This document shows positions 23,636-35,589 of a DNA stretch of 64,000 nt, piece by piece. A model generated the notes under the pieces. It saw only the letters and a list, made by a program, of their open reading frames with translations, did not search any database and was not told where the DNA came from. A program made the translations under genes and the position numbers. Origin of the DNA: Uranotaenia lowii (lineage: Eukaryota; Arthropoda; Insecta; Diptera; Culicidae); NCBI RefSeq assembly GCF_029784155.1, contig NC_073691.1:128154714-128218713 (forward strand), read 5' to 3'. Every line of letters starts with the position of its first letter. Position 1 is the stretch's first letter.

Positions 23636-24643
23636 CACTGAGGTTTTTTTACGCGCTTTTTTTTTACACGGTATTTTTTACGTGGCTTTTTTTACGCGGA
23701 TTTTCGAATAAACGCGGTTTTTTTACGCGGATTTTCGAATTAACGCGGTTTTTGAGAGAAAATATTCTAAGACTTTTTCAAAGGAAAACACTTAGAATCT
23801 ATTTGTAGTTGGGAAAATCTTAGCTCTGAGACTAAGAACGTGATACATGAGAACTGAGACCTGAGACCTGAGACATGAGATTTGAGACCTGAAATATGAG
23901 ACTCGAGATCTGAGACACGAGACATGAGACCTGAGACTTGAGGCCTGAGACATGAGACATGAGACATGAGACCTGAGACATGAGACATGGGACATAAGAC
24001 CTAAGACATGAGGCATGAGACCTGAGACATGAGACATGAGACCTAAGACATGAGACATGAGACCTGAGACATGAGACCTGAGACATGAGACATGAGACAT
24101 GAGACATGAGACATGAGACCTGAGATTTGAGACCTGAAATATGTGACTCGAGATCTGAGACATGAGACATGAGACCTGAGACATGAGACCTGAGACATGA
24201 GACATAAGACCTAAGACATGAGACATGAGACCTGAGACATGAGACATGAGACGATCTGAATTCCACACTGTCAAATAAGCCTCACTATATTCTACTATTA
24301 TATTAATCTAATTGATTTTGTTTTTAATCTTAAAAATAAACTATCATTGTACGCAAATTTTTAAATAATCATGGTTCTTAAGCGTTTTTTTAGTAACTTG
24401 CTTTTTTGCGCGAACTATTTAATTAAAATGGATTTTTTACGTGGAATTTTGAATTTCGGGTTTTTTTACGCAGATTTTCGAATTAACGAGGTTTTTTTAC
24501 GCAGATTCTCGAATTAACGCGTTTTTTTACGCGGGTTTTCGAATTAACGCGGTTTTTTTACGCGGATTTTCGAATTAACGCGGTTTTTTTTACGCGGATT
24601 TTTTTTGCGCGGTACGAAATACCGCGTAAAAGAAACCTCAGTG
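23636..24643. mobile_element. TIR element with TTTTTACGCGG sub-repeats, TA-flanked
   Basis: The left end CACTGAGGTTTTTTTACGCG and the right end (complement CACTGAGGTTTCTTTTACGC) are inverted and flanked by TA on both sides, as in Tc1/mariner-type MITEs. Near both ends there are tandem units of about 30 bp built from TTTTTTACGCGGATTTTCGA followed by ATTAACGCGG (23690-23760 and 24425-24605). The middle is a separate minisatellite. No transposase is encoded. Confidence 0.75.
23842..24252. repeat. 7-bp-period minisatellite (TGAGACA/TGAGACC)
   Basis: Roughly 58 units of TGAGACM, with higher-order alternation of TGAGACATGAGACC and occasional TGAGATT or TAAGACC variants. Because 7 is not a multiple of 3, all frames read the same 7-residue pattern. 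The long minus-strand frames here (Ser-His-Val-Ser-Gly/Cys-Leu-Met/Arg repeats) are therefore a by-product of the repeat and not genes. Confidence 0.95.
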
Positions 24644-24645
24644 TA

Positions 24646-27086
24646 GTAAAAATAATCAATTTTATTGCAATAATTTTGTTATTTAATATAGATACAATCT
24701 ACGGAGTTTTCTAAATTATATTTCAATTTTTGTCAAGGGTTTCGCAAGCTTTCAAAGGAATCTCAACATACTTCAGCTTTAAAAAGTTTAAATAAAAAAA
24801 TTTACCGGATAAATAATGACCAGTAATCGAAAAAAGTTTATTTTGAAAGCACAACTTGAAAAAATTGATCTGGACCTCGTGATGGTTTTTTTTTGCCAAA
24901 CATTGTGTTTAATATGAGATGGTTTCCTTTTTAGCCCAGCAATGTCAAATTTATTAATATTAAGCTACAAAAATAAACCAAAATTTCCAAATTTGCAATA
25001 AAACTTTAATTTAAATATCGACCAAATTTTAAGAAACTTCATGAATTGCTCATCTCAATTTTCGAGGCAGTTTTAAACTCTGGGTTCCGGTAAAATTTGT
25101 GAGTTTTTTTTTTAATTTGGAGGGATAATTGAAGAAAGATCAGAAGAGTCGTTTCAAAATTTCAAAACTCATGACATTTTTTGAACTGTTGAATTCTGTC
25201 TTGGAAATTTAAATTAATTTTGAATTTTGGGTTGAATCCCTAATCTTGGATCCAAAACCAAATTTAGGTTTCCTTCTGTTAATTTTCCCGGTTTTGGGTC
25301 TAAATTCCCGGTTTTTCCTGGTTCTGTGACCACCCCGGTGTAATGAGAAAACTTCTTGCCGTACAAGACCATTTCGGTATCGAATTTTGAATAGGGAGAA
25401 TGCTGTTTCGAGAAAACGCGTTAAAAGTTTGACAGCTCCATAAGCTCCCAGCAAAAATTTGATTTTGATTTCAATATTTCTCGAAAACCAATTATCCTTC
25501 AGATAACGTTGTACAATTAAAATGTAGGTCTCCGAACGTACTTTATCAGCTCCATTTGTTTACATTTGGCGCATACGCCTTATTCAAAATTCACTATCGA
25601 TTTGTGCCGCACCGCATTATTGTCTAGAAAGACCAAAGTCGATAGACCGATTTTGCATTGATCGGAGCACGTGTTTTTTCGTACCTACCCCGATCGGAAG
25701 AAAAGGAAATGCACGGTCGGCCCAAGTGAAGTTTTTCATTGCGAGTTTTCTATTGATAAACTGTAAACACACATTAATTCGAAGTCTTTGTACTTTTACC
25801 ACCAATAATATTTCAACTTCCAATGAATTTCATAATTCTAGCACAGATGAAATTATAGATCTTTATTCTGTACCTGAATTGTAAATTCTTGAATATTTCC
25901 AAATAAGTATTCTAAAATAAATGTAAAAATTTTCAATTGAAGCTCCGAAATGAAAGGATTGACGATTTTTTTATGTCAAAATTATACATTGTATCACATT
26001 TTATTCTTAAAACAAATAAATGCATAAACTGAGGAATCTGTTCTAAAATACATTAAGGTCTTTTATCACTCAAAGCACCAACGAATGTTTTGGTTACATC
26101 AAGGGCCGTCTAGAAAATAGTAGTAAGGCCAGATCTTGAGATTTTGTTTGTTATACAAAACTTTGTTTAGGTTTAATGGTATTATGAACTACTCGCTAAC
26201 ATTGAGATGGGAGATATTAACCAAACAGTAGCGCCACAAAGTGCTCCATAGAAGAGTTTAGAGAATTTGGGAACCTTTAAGAACAGGCATATAATTAAAA
26301 GGAAATTAGCTCCTAATGTTACGTTTTAATAATTATTGGGCAAAATTTTGTCATGAGAAGGTACTTGCAAGACACGCCGACGGAAATACATTTGATTTTT
26401 TTACAAAAATTTACGAAAAATGTGCAAACAGCTCTCACATAATAGCAGACATTTCAGAATTCCATCCAGACATTCCATTCAAAAACTTTTAAATTACTTA
26501 GGTGTGTTTTCAATCGCAAGAAAAACACCAGTTTTTGAAACTCAATTTATCGCTTAAGAGCTATCAATATTTTTTTCAAAAAATATTAAAAACACTAGAA
26601 GAACACCTAAAAGTTGACGCTACTTACCTTTTTAAGAGATCTCTGAAGTAAAAAGTCGTAGTAAAATGATTTTTAAATTCATCGAAAATTTACACCTTTT
26701 TGTTAACCTTTTTTCCTAACTACAAAACGTCAAACATTTACCTGGCATCGCGGGCAGATACTCAGTTCTGAATCGCCAATAACTCAGATTCGCCGAAACC
26801 GCATCTTCTCAGTTCTGCCTAAACAGGTCTTACTCAAATCTGACTAACTGCCCTTTTCGCGGCAACTGAATCATGGTTAGGGGCTTAATGCGCCTATTAA
26901 GCAGAATACTGATTTAATCAAATATAACATCGAATATGTGTACAAAAACTATATACGCATGAGCAGGCATCTGTTTTCTATACATTGGAGTAATTATTAT
27001 GTTAAAATCTCCTTCAATTTTCGAGAAAACGATTTGTTATCTAAAATGCCGAACCTCAAACCGTGCGGGCTAAATGCGCCTAGTTA
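24646..27086. other. intergenic DNA, repeat fragments only
   Basis: Fragment 25527-25590 is related to the repeat at 59345-59420 (the words CCGAACGTACTTTATCA, then 'tttggcgca'). Sequence with CCCGGTTTTTCCTGGTTCTG at 25306-25325 looks like part of a dispersed hAT-like repeat. No gene is seen. Confidence 0.45.
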
Positions 27087-29155
27087 GGGTAACGGACCTA
27101 TTTTGGACCGCTTTGGGAAATGGCTATGCTATTTTCTGAAATAAAAAAGTACATGTTAAAATTTTCGACTGCTTTATCCGTTCATTACGAAGATCAAGGC
27201 TTTTTCTATCGAAACATATTGTCGTTTGTTGCAATGTTACAAGATTTAAGCCTAAAAACTCGTTTCTTCGATTATCTGATCTGGTCGGTATTTTGGACCA
27301 CCAGGTTTCTATTTACGACCACCAGGTTTCTATTTTGGACCACTCTCTGGACCTATTTTGGACCACCCTTAAACTAAATAAGTTATTTTTCTAAATTTTG
27401 ATAGCGATTGATGCGCAATTATGCGAATAATTCATTTAGTCTTTCCTTTCTTACCCTTGTAGTAAAGTTTTGTTTGTTCATGTTAATTCATTCCTGAACT
27501 AACTTTCTTCAATTTTTCACCGGCCTCTGTTTTGGTACACATGTTTGTTGAATATTTGCTACTACAACTAGGGTAACGGACTTATTTTGGACCGGGTACA
27601 TATTTTGGACCACCTTGCAGCTTTTTTCCAATCTTTCTCTTATAAATCATGCTTATCATGAAAATTTTGAGCAAATATAGTTAAAGCTATTTCTTATGAT
27701 TCTAATCACATCTAAGTTTCCAATTAAATAAACTGATAAGTGATAGAAAATTGAAAACAAAGTTTTGATTTCTGACAGTTGGACCAAATCAAGTCTGTTT
27801 CAAGAGGACGTGCCATTATTGGAGTCAACTTTGAAGAAGTTTTCTGCCTAGCTGTGATGAATTTAACAACTACAAACATGTTCACAGCTATGATAAAACA
27901 CATGAAAACTAGTTAGCAAGCTTGAAGAACCAGAAAAACTTGTTTTTATCGCAATGTGACCCATGTCAAAAATAGGTCCAACTTAATTCCTTAGGGACTT
28001 ATTTTGGACCACCCAACATAACCTGAGTATTTAACTCGCCGTTGAATGTTCATGAACGTAATAAAACGTTGTACGGCGATATTAAAAGGAATATGCACAC
28101 TATTATAATCGCTTATTATAAATAAAATTTGATCTTTTTGGCATTATTTTATTTAATCAACTCGCTAAAGCCCAAACCCGCCTTTAGAAGGGGTTCACTT
28201 CAATTGGCATAAAACCAAGTCAATCATTGTTTTTACTTACTTTTTGTGCACTTTTCTTCAAACCACGTTAATTTTACAATCTACATTAATGGCAACTGTT
28301 TGATAAGCAGTCGTCGAAAGCTACAGCTTAACAACATGAGAATTGCTATTTTGTTCAGCCCCTGTGGTTATGCAATCTATGAAAAAAAAAAACTGTTGAA
28401 GAATTTACTCCAACAATAATTTATTTTCGTTGGACCAAAGGTTTTTCAAAGATAAAACTAAACTTTTGCGAATTTTTCAACAACAAAAATCTGGTAAAAG
28501 ATGGTTAATTCTCGCATATTTTTATCATTTTTGAATCTATGTATTCTACAGAACTGAAGCAAGCCAAACCAAATCCACTAAGGTTTTGGAAGTCAAAATG
28601 CATCAATTGATGTCGCGGAGTTGTTGATGTCAGACATTACTAACGTATCATTGGGTTGACTGAAGGAGATTTGCGTTCCAAAAATTGGTCCTAAAGATAC
28701 AAAAAACGAATTTCGTCGAAAAGGCAGTGTGTTGTCGGAATTTTCAAAACATTTAAAATACATTATAAAACGGAGGAGTTTTTCTGTTCTTACTATATTC
28801 TTATCGAAAATTACTGTTTTGAAGCACAAGAAGTAGTAGAAAAACAGATGGTTGAAGTAGGGAATATTTAATAAACAAAGGTACCTAAATAGAGATTGGG
28901 GGAAAATTAAAGAATGTTACACAGTGTTGGTTCAGACCATTTCGGATGGGAACAGATTAATCACCTTTTCTTGTCGACGACTTGAAGTAGAAGAAAGATT
29001 TTATTTGTTTCGATTTCAAATATCAACTTTTCCCGCGATTTTAAACAATACAAAACTACACAAAAGGTTTGGCAACATTATAGCGATGCTAACTTCATGT
29101 CTACCTTTAGGCGTTATTCATCCTAGCCAGGGTGACCAATACGTTCGAGATCAAA

Positions 29156-30113
29156 CACACAGCAAAAATTAATTGCTGTAAAATTACGGTAAATGTCCTG
29201 TAACAAAAAGGAGCAGGACTTTTACCGCAATTTTACAGATCGAAAAAAAAATTACGTGACATTTATTTTTACGCAATCCTATTTTTTACAGGCTGCTCTA
29301 AAATTACAAGAACGTTCCTATTGGAATTTGTTTTGTTTATATTTTAGTAATCTGATTTGATGGCGATTTTATTATTTCTAAATTAAAAAAATCTATTTGC
29401 AATAAGCATTATTTATTTTTATTTTATCTCATCATATACTTTCTCCTGTACACTACGCTTGGGAACGAAAACGCTTGGATGGAATTTCATCATAAAAGAG
29501 GCCATCTCCGTACAGGTTGCCACGTCAAATGCCGCTTTAATATAGCCAAATCAGCGAGTTTGTCAGCGGTCAGCAGACTGTCTCCATCCATGCGTCGAAA
29601 TTAATAGCAACCACATAGGAAAGGCTCTCGAAAAAGCCAACCGTAAAGCGTTTTGCCATTTATCCGGTTTATTTTGAGCTAGAAAAAAAAAAGTTAAAAA
29701 TCTGTTCTGAACCTCTTCTTCCTCTTCCTTGGTTCTGCAAATTGATCGCACCGCTGTTTCCGGAGTAATTGTCACTTACGCTTAGCTGACTTGTGTAATC
29801 TCCTGAATATTCGAACAGTTACAAGAATAACAGCTTTTGTGATTTTAATTGACGACCTTAATTTTCATTGTCCTGGAATTTGAAACTAGCCTGTAAAAAA
29901 TCTGCTCATTTAAAATTATTGCCTTTGACCTGTAAAACACGGCAAATGTCATGCTCAATTTTGTTACAGGACACTTGCTGTAAATTTGAATGATTTTTCA
30001 TTTAATTTTAAACAAATAAACTTAAATTTACATGCTTTTGCGATTACAGGCAGTATTATTTTAAAGGTAACCGTTTTCAATAAAACGTAATAGTCATTAT
30101 TTTTTTCTGTGTA
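29156..30113. mobile_element. TIR element, same family as 19318-20960
   Basis: The left subterminal block contains TGTCCTGTAACAAAAAGGAG (29194-29213). The right end (complement TACACAGAAAAAAATAATGA) matches the left end of the 19.3 kb copy almost exactly. It sits in the spacer of the large inverted-repeat complex. Internal sequence 29450-29790 is GC-richer and unrelated to the interior of the other copy, as expected of elements that carry different passenger DNA. Confidence 0.65.
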
Positions 30114-31054
30114 GTTCAAGAATTGATTAATGTGAACAACCAAAACTTGTCTACAAGTTTAAAAAAAGGAAAAGATTAACTGAATTATTCTCATAATTTC
30201 GCCTATATCGTTGTCATAAATAAAGCAACATTTGGAATAAATACTTATTTAGTTTAAGGGTGGTCCAAAATAGGTCCAAAGGGTGGTCCAAAATAGAAAC
30301 CAGGTGGTCCAAAATACCGACCAGAGTTATGATCGAAGAAACGAGTTTTTAGGCTTAAATCTTGTTACTTTGCAACAAATGACGATATGTTTCGATAGAA
30401 AAAGTCTCTATCTTCGTGATGCATGGATAAAGCAGTCAAAAATTGTAGCATGTACATTTTTATTTCAGAAAATAGCATAGGCACTTCCCAAAGCGGTCCA
30501 AAATAGGTCCGTTACCCTATCTTTTTTTCTACAACTATGCTCATGCTTCTTATGCTTTAAACAAGTAATTTTTGATAAGAATAGAGTAAAAACAGAAAAA
30601 CTCCCCGTTATATAGTGTGTTTCAAATGTTTTGAAAATTCCGACAGCACACTGCAATCTGCGACGAAATTTGTTCTTCAGTGTTGGATACTGGGCAGTTT
30701 GCTTATCTTTAGGATCAATTTTTAGAACGCAAATCTCCTTCAGCCGACCCAATGATAGAATCTGTGTTACTTGGGAAGTTAAGACATCATCAACTCCGCG
30801 ACATCAATTGATGCATTTTGACTTGAAAACCTTAGTGGATTTGGTTTGGCTTCAGTTCTGTAGAATATATAGATTAAAAAAGATAAAAATGTGCGAGAAT
30901 TATGCGATCTTTCTAACCATCTTAAAGCCAGATTGTTTTCACTAAAAAATTTGCCAAGTTCATTTTAATCTTTGAAAAAACTTTTCTCTTCGAAAAAAAT
31001 ATCGTTGGAGTAAATTCTTCAACAGCTTTTTTTAAATTGCATAACTACAGGGGC

Positions 31055-33340
31055 CAGGCCCGTGCGAAGGACCCGTCCATGGGGGGGGTTTTCAAAATTC
31101 AAATTTTACTAAAAATAATAACAATACCAAAAATAAACAATTAATAAGGAAATTGATTTCTAACACAATTTTTATACTCATGAATGTCTCACAAACTCAA
31201 AAAATAAATTTTGCCGATAAAATAAATCCAATTTTTTAACAAATCATAATGAATGTTTCAAATCAATGCTGTTTCCGGTGAATCACCGATCAATTTTTCA
31301 AAATGATGTTCCTCATTCTGAACTAAAAATTTACTTCAAAATAAATTTTCAACAGTCTAGTTCTCTGATTTGGCACCGATTAAAAAAATCTAAATTCTTA
31401 AACAAAATAAATCATGATTTAAAATTGTTAGGGAAATAATAATAGTTGTTATTAATTAATCATCTTTATTTACATTTCTTTTCTTCATTTTCAATCGTAG
31501 GGTTGAATAAAAAATTTCTCTGTAGTATTTTGAAATTGGAAAAAAATTATCACGGCTTGAAATGTGAATTTTTGATTTGAAAAAAAATCATTTTGAACTC
31601 AGAAGGAATTCAATATTATTTAAAGAGCCCCAGTAATCAAAGTTAAAGTTAAAACCTTTTTCAGGCCAAAAAAAGGTCATTTTTGAAGTTCCAAATATAA
31701 GCTTTATAAATCATGTTCAATTAAACTGACAAAGAACATGTTGGGAAATGGATAATTTCGCGAAAATAAGAAATAAAAAATAAAAATATGGAACTCCAAG
31801 TTTTGTTGTAAATATTAGAAGCACGAAGCAAATAGAAATTTAGCTAGAATTGCGCATTCAAACTAAGCTTTAACACTAATGCTTCGAATAATTTCTCTAA
31901 CTTTTCAAAGATTTATTAAAAAATCATGATCATTAAAAAAACATGGTTTTTGTTTTACAAAAAAAAAATGAAAAGTTTATAAATTTTCAATCAAAGGGAG
32001 TAAAGTTTAAGATTTCAAGCTTTGAAGATTTTGTCACTTTATGACTTTCAATTGAAACATTGGGCCCTGGAAAAATAAACTATAAGAAATTATGTTTTTT
32101 ATTATTAAAAATTCATATTTAAAGGCTTATGTTTTCAGAACACAAAATTCAGAATTCAACTATAAAGACAAACTTATTAAAAATAATGTCTAAAAGTTTA
32201 AAATTAAATTTATTAGGAAATAAAAAAAACTGTACTATAAAATTTGGTTAATTTATTTGAGAATTAAAATAAAATACATATCAAGATGAAAAGTAGAAGT
32301 CGTTGCATGCAGTAAAGAAAACAAATGGAAAACTTTATATGAAAAAGTCGCGAATGCCATAAAGATGGTAAAACGACTACAATCGAAACAAAAGAAACCT
32401 TTTTCACAGAATTCAAAATTACTTGACGTTTGAGGAAAAACGATAATTGATTTTAAACTTTTATTTTAAAACGTTATGTTTTTGATCGAAAGTCTTGTCA
32501 AAAAAGTGTGGAAATTTCTTGAATTACTATTTTTATAAGTTATTTCAATAACAAAAGTTGATAGAAAAATTGCATGTTTAGATTCATGGCACTCAAATTA
32601 GTCAAAATGCCTTTTAAATTCATTGCAAGTCGGAAAAATGATTTTTTTTTTGCCTTGTGTAATTTATCATGAAAATTTTAAATGTGAAGTTGAGCATTTA
32701 AAAGAACGAGAATCAAAAAATAAAATTGAAACTAAATTGCTTTCGTGGAGAATATCTCATATCAACGTAACATAAGTAATGACATATAAGATTTTTTAAT
32801 CAAAATTTTTAGTAAAAAATTTGAAGACGTAAGCTTAAGTTTTTTTCTAATTCTGTTGACCATCGTGAGTGAGAAACGCCTGTTACATAACTACCGACTT
32901 TTTGATGTATTAGTATTCGATGAATTAATTTTGAAGTTGAAATGGTTGATTTCAAACTCTGAACTTGTTGAGTTACACTTCTTAATAAAAATCCATTCTA
33001 AAGATGAGTTAGGGTTTTGCATGTCAAGAGTTTCAATACAAAAGGTTTAGTGATTCTTGGCTTGAGTCAAATCAAAATTTACAATTAAAAATTAATTTCA
33101 ATTTGTGAACGTCAAATAGTGCCATAACATGAAATGTCTCAAGCCTAGAGTAATTTATTTTAGACTAAATTCCGCCGGAGGCGAGCCAAATTTCTGCCTA
33201 GGTTGTTAACACTTATTTTCAAACAACTTTCAAAATCAGGTAATTTCCTGTTACTAAGGTGGAAATTTTACTTGGAAAAAATCTCCATGGGGGGGGGGGG
33301 GGTTAAACCCCTAAAACCCCCCCCCGTTCGCACGGCCTTG
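31055..33340. mobile_element. hAT-like non-autonomous element with 8-bp TSD
   Basis: The left terminus CAGGCCCGTGCGAAGGACCC and the right terminus (complement CAAGGCCGTGCGAACGGGGG) are inverted. Both sides are flanked by ACAGGGGC (31047-31054, 33341-33348), an 8-bp duplication typical of hAT. Poly-G/poly-C runs sit just inside both ends. The 2.3 kb interior is very AT-rich and non-coding, and includes a fragment of the SINE body near 32343-32392. Removing the insert restores continuity of inverted-repeat arm B'. Confidence 0.85.
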
Positions 33341-34409
33341 ACAGGGGCTGAAAAACTAGATTTTTAGTACTTTGTCGATAGTAATTTGTACTTATTTAAA
33401 AAAAATCCTAAGTTTTGAATCACATTAATCTCAAAGCTTTAGTTAAATATGTATCATTTGTTAAAATTGTTCTACTATTAACTGGTTGTAACTTTAAGAC
33501 CAAACTGTCAATAATTTTTCATGAAGCATAAAAAATAATGACATAAAAAATTGGTGCACGTCCTGTTTTTTATGTTTTTAAGCTTCTGTAAGCTGTAGCT
33601 ATTGACAACTGCTTATCAAACAGTTGCCATTAATGTAGATTGTAAGATTGACGTGTTTTAAAGCATTGTGCACAAAAAGTAAGTTAAAACAATGATTGGC
33701 TTGGTTTTATGCCGATTGAAGTGAACCCCGTCTTAAGGTGGGTTTAGACGTTAGCGAGTTGATTAAATAAAATAATGCCAAAATTCCAAATTTTATTTAT
33801 AATAGGCGATAGAAATAGTGTGCATAATTTTTTTCATATCGCCGTACAACGTTTTATTACGTTCATGAACATTTAACAGTAAGTTTAATACTCAGGTTGT
33901 GTTAGGTGGTCCAAAATAAGTCCCTAAGGAATTAAGTAGGACCTTGGGGATGAATAAACCAATCGGTTTAAAATCCCAAAAAAAAAAAAATTAAGTAGGA
34001 CCTATTTTCGACATGGGTCACATTGCGATTAAAACAAGTTTTTTTTTTGTTCATCAAGCTTGCAAACTAGTTTTCAAGTGTTTAGCTGTCATAGCTGTGA
34101 ACATGTTTGTAGTTGTTAAAATCATCATAGCTAGGCAGAAAACTTCTTGGAAGTCGACTCCAACAATGGCACGATCTCCTGAAATGGGCTTGATTTGGTC
34201 TAACTGTGAAAATCAGAACTTTATTTTCAATTTTATATCCCTCATCTGTTTATTTAAATGGAATCTTAGATATGATTAGAATCATAAGAAGAAGCTTTTA
34301 CTCTATTTGTTCAAAATTTTAATGATTAACATAATTTATGAGGGAAAATAGCAAAAAAGCTGCAAGGTGGTCCAAAATATGTACCCAGTCCAAAATAAGT
34401 CCGTTGCCT

Positions 34410-35589
34410 TATGTTTTGGGCAATATTTCTGTTTTTCTGGCAATATTTCCATAGATTTTCATTGAAAATGCTAGAAACTGATAACTTGCATACGGCAAAG
34501 TTGATGTCTGTCTTTTATAATTTTATGGAATAAACAAAAGTAAGGGTTGCCGTATTATGGAGGCAGTTATCCATAAGAGAAACTTTATCAAATCTGTTTT
34601 GAGATCTTCAATTCTCTCTTAAGATGTTAATAGGAATTTAGATTAGGTGTTCCAATAATTCCTTCTACTGTTTTCACGAAATACCAGCTGTGCAAGAAAA
34701 ACTCTGCAAACTGCTTAAGGTTCGTTGCTGGCGCTTGGAAGAATGCACGTGAACGTAACCCGCTTCACAAGTTGTGAATCACAACATGAGTCAAATTGTT
34801 ACTCTTACGGCGCCGTGTGACAGGTGGAGCTGTAATTGCCCAGGATGGCTGCCGGTGGTTTTAGCAGACCATTTATTTTTTGGTTTTGCTTTGAGTTTTT
34901 GATTTTTATGCTCCTCGCAAAATACCGAGGATGTCTGTTTCTTAATGTTTACGAACTATTTCGCCAGAGTCACTTCATACGGAACTTGTCCCAGGACCGT
35001 ATTCACTGCAAACGGATTGATTGTCCTCCTCTGGTATCGCTTCCTTTTTAGCAAGGCAGCTGACAATAAGTTGAAGGAATGTTGCTTTCTGTAAAGTGAT
35101 TGAGCTGCCGCAAATTGCTCCCCCGCGCCGTTTTATTGATAAAACCCGTTAAACACTTCATGTTTGTCACCAGATAGTGTAAGCACAGAGAAGTGTAAGC
35201 TTCCAAATAATCCGATTCAGACCTGATTTTTTTAAATTTAAGCTTCCATACACGAATGAAACACGAGAGCCACACACGAAATGCCAAACCAAACAACTAC
35301 TGATAAAATGTTCGTGGTGTGACAAATATGCGTCCATTGTAAAATGTAAAATTTAAAAAGAAAACGGTTGGCTTCGAGCTTGAAATACCATTGGCTTCGA
35401 GCCGGAAAATGGTTGGCTTCGAGCTTGAAATACCATTGGCTTCGAGCCGGAAAAATGATTGGCTTCGAGCTTGAATACTGAAACTATTTAAATTTTCGTT
35501 CCACAATTTTTTTTTTCTCACTACAATAATTTTAAATACGTTACCATGACAACACCTGTTACTAATAATATTATAATTTCAGCCTTCAA
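34410..35589. other. intergenic DNA with a short tandem repeat
   Basis: At 35367-35476 there are about five copies of a TTGGCTTCGAGCYKGAAA unit, alternating between two variants. A TTATAATTTCAG acceptor-like site at 35571-35582 lies just before the gypsy gag frame. A GC-richer patch at 34730-35060 is unexplained. No gene is recognised. Confidence 0.45.

Larger units (their letters stand above)
27087..34409. mobile_element. interleaved long inverted repeats of a GGGTAACGGAC..TTTTGGACC TIR family
   Basis: Arm A (27087-27385) begins GGGTAACGGACCTATTTTGG; its inverse A' ends at 30517 (covering about 30250-30517). Arm B (27571-28870) begins GGGTAACGGACTTATTTTGG; its inverse B' covers 30530-31054 plus 33349-34409. 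The B' copy is split by an hAT-like insertion (31055-33340). Each terminus abuts TA. Order on the plus strand is A, B, spacer, A', B', so the pairs overlap instead of nesting. The arms are hundreds of bases long and carry many TATTTTGGACCAC words. No transposase is recognised, so these are foldback-like non-autonomous elements of a TA-target family. Confidence 0.7.

Noticed and set aside
23842..24252. CRISPR-like regular repeat
   Set aside because: Eukaryotic sequence; units are contiguous with no unique spacers.
23767..24274. Long Ser-His-Val-Ser repeat proteins on the minus strand
   Set aside because: By-product of a 7-bp tandem repeat lacking stops in several frames; no start context or splice structure.
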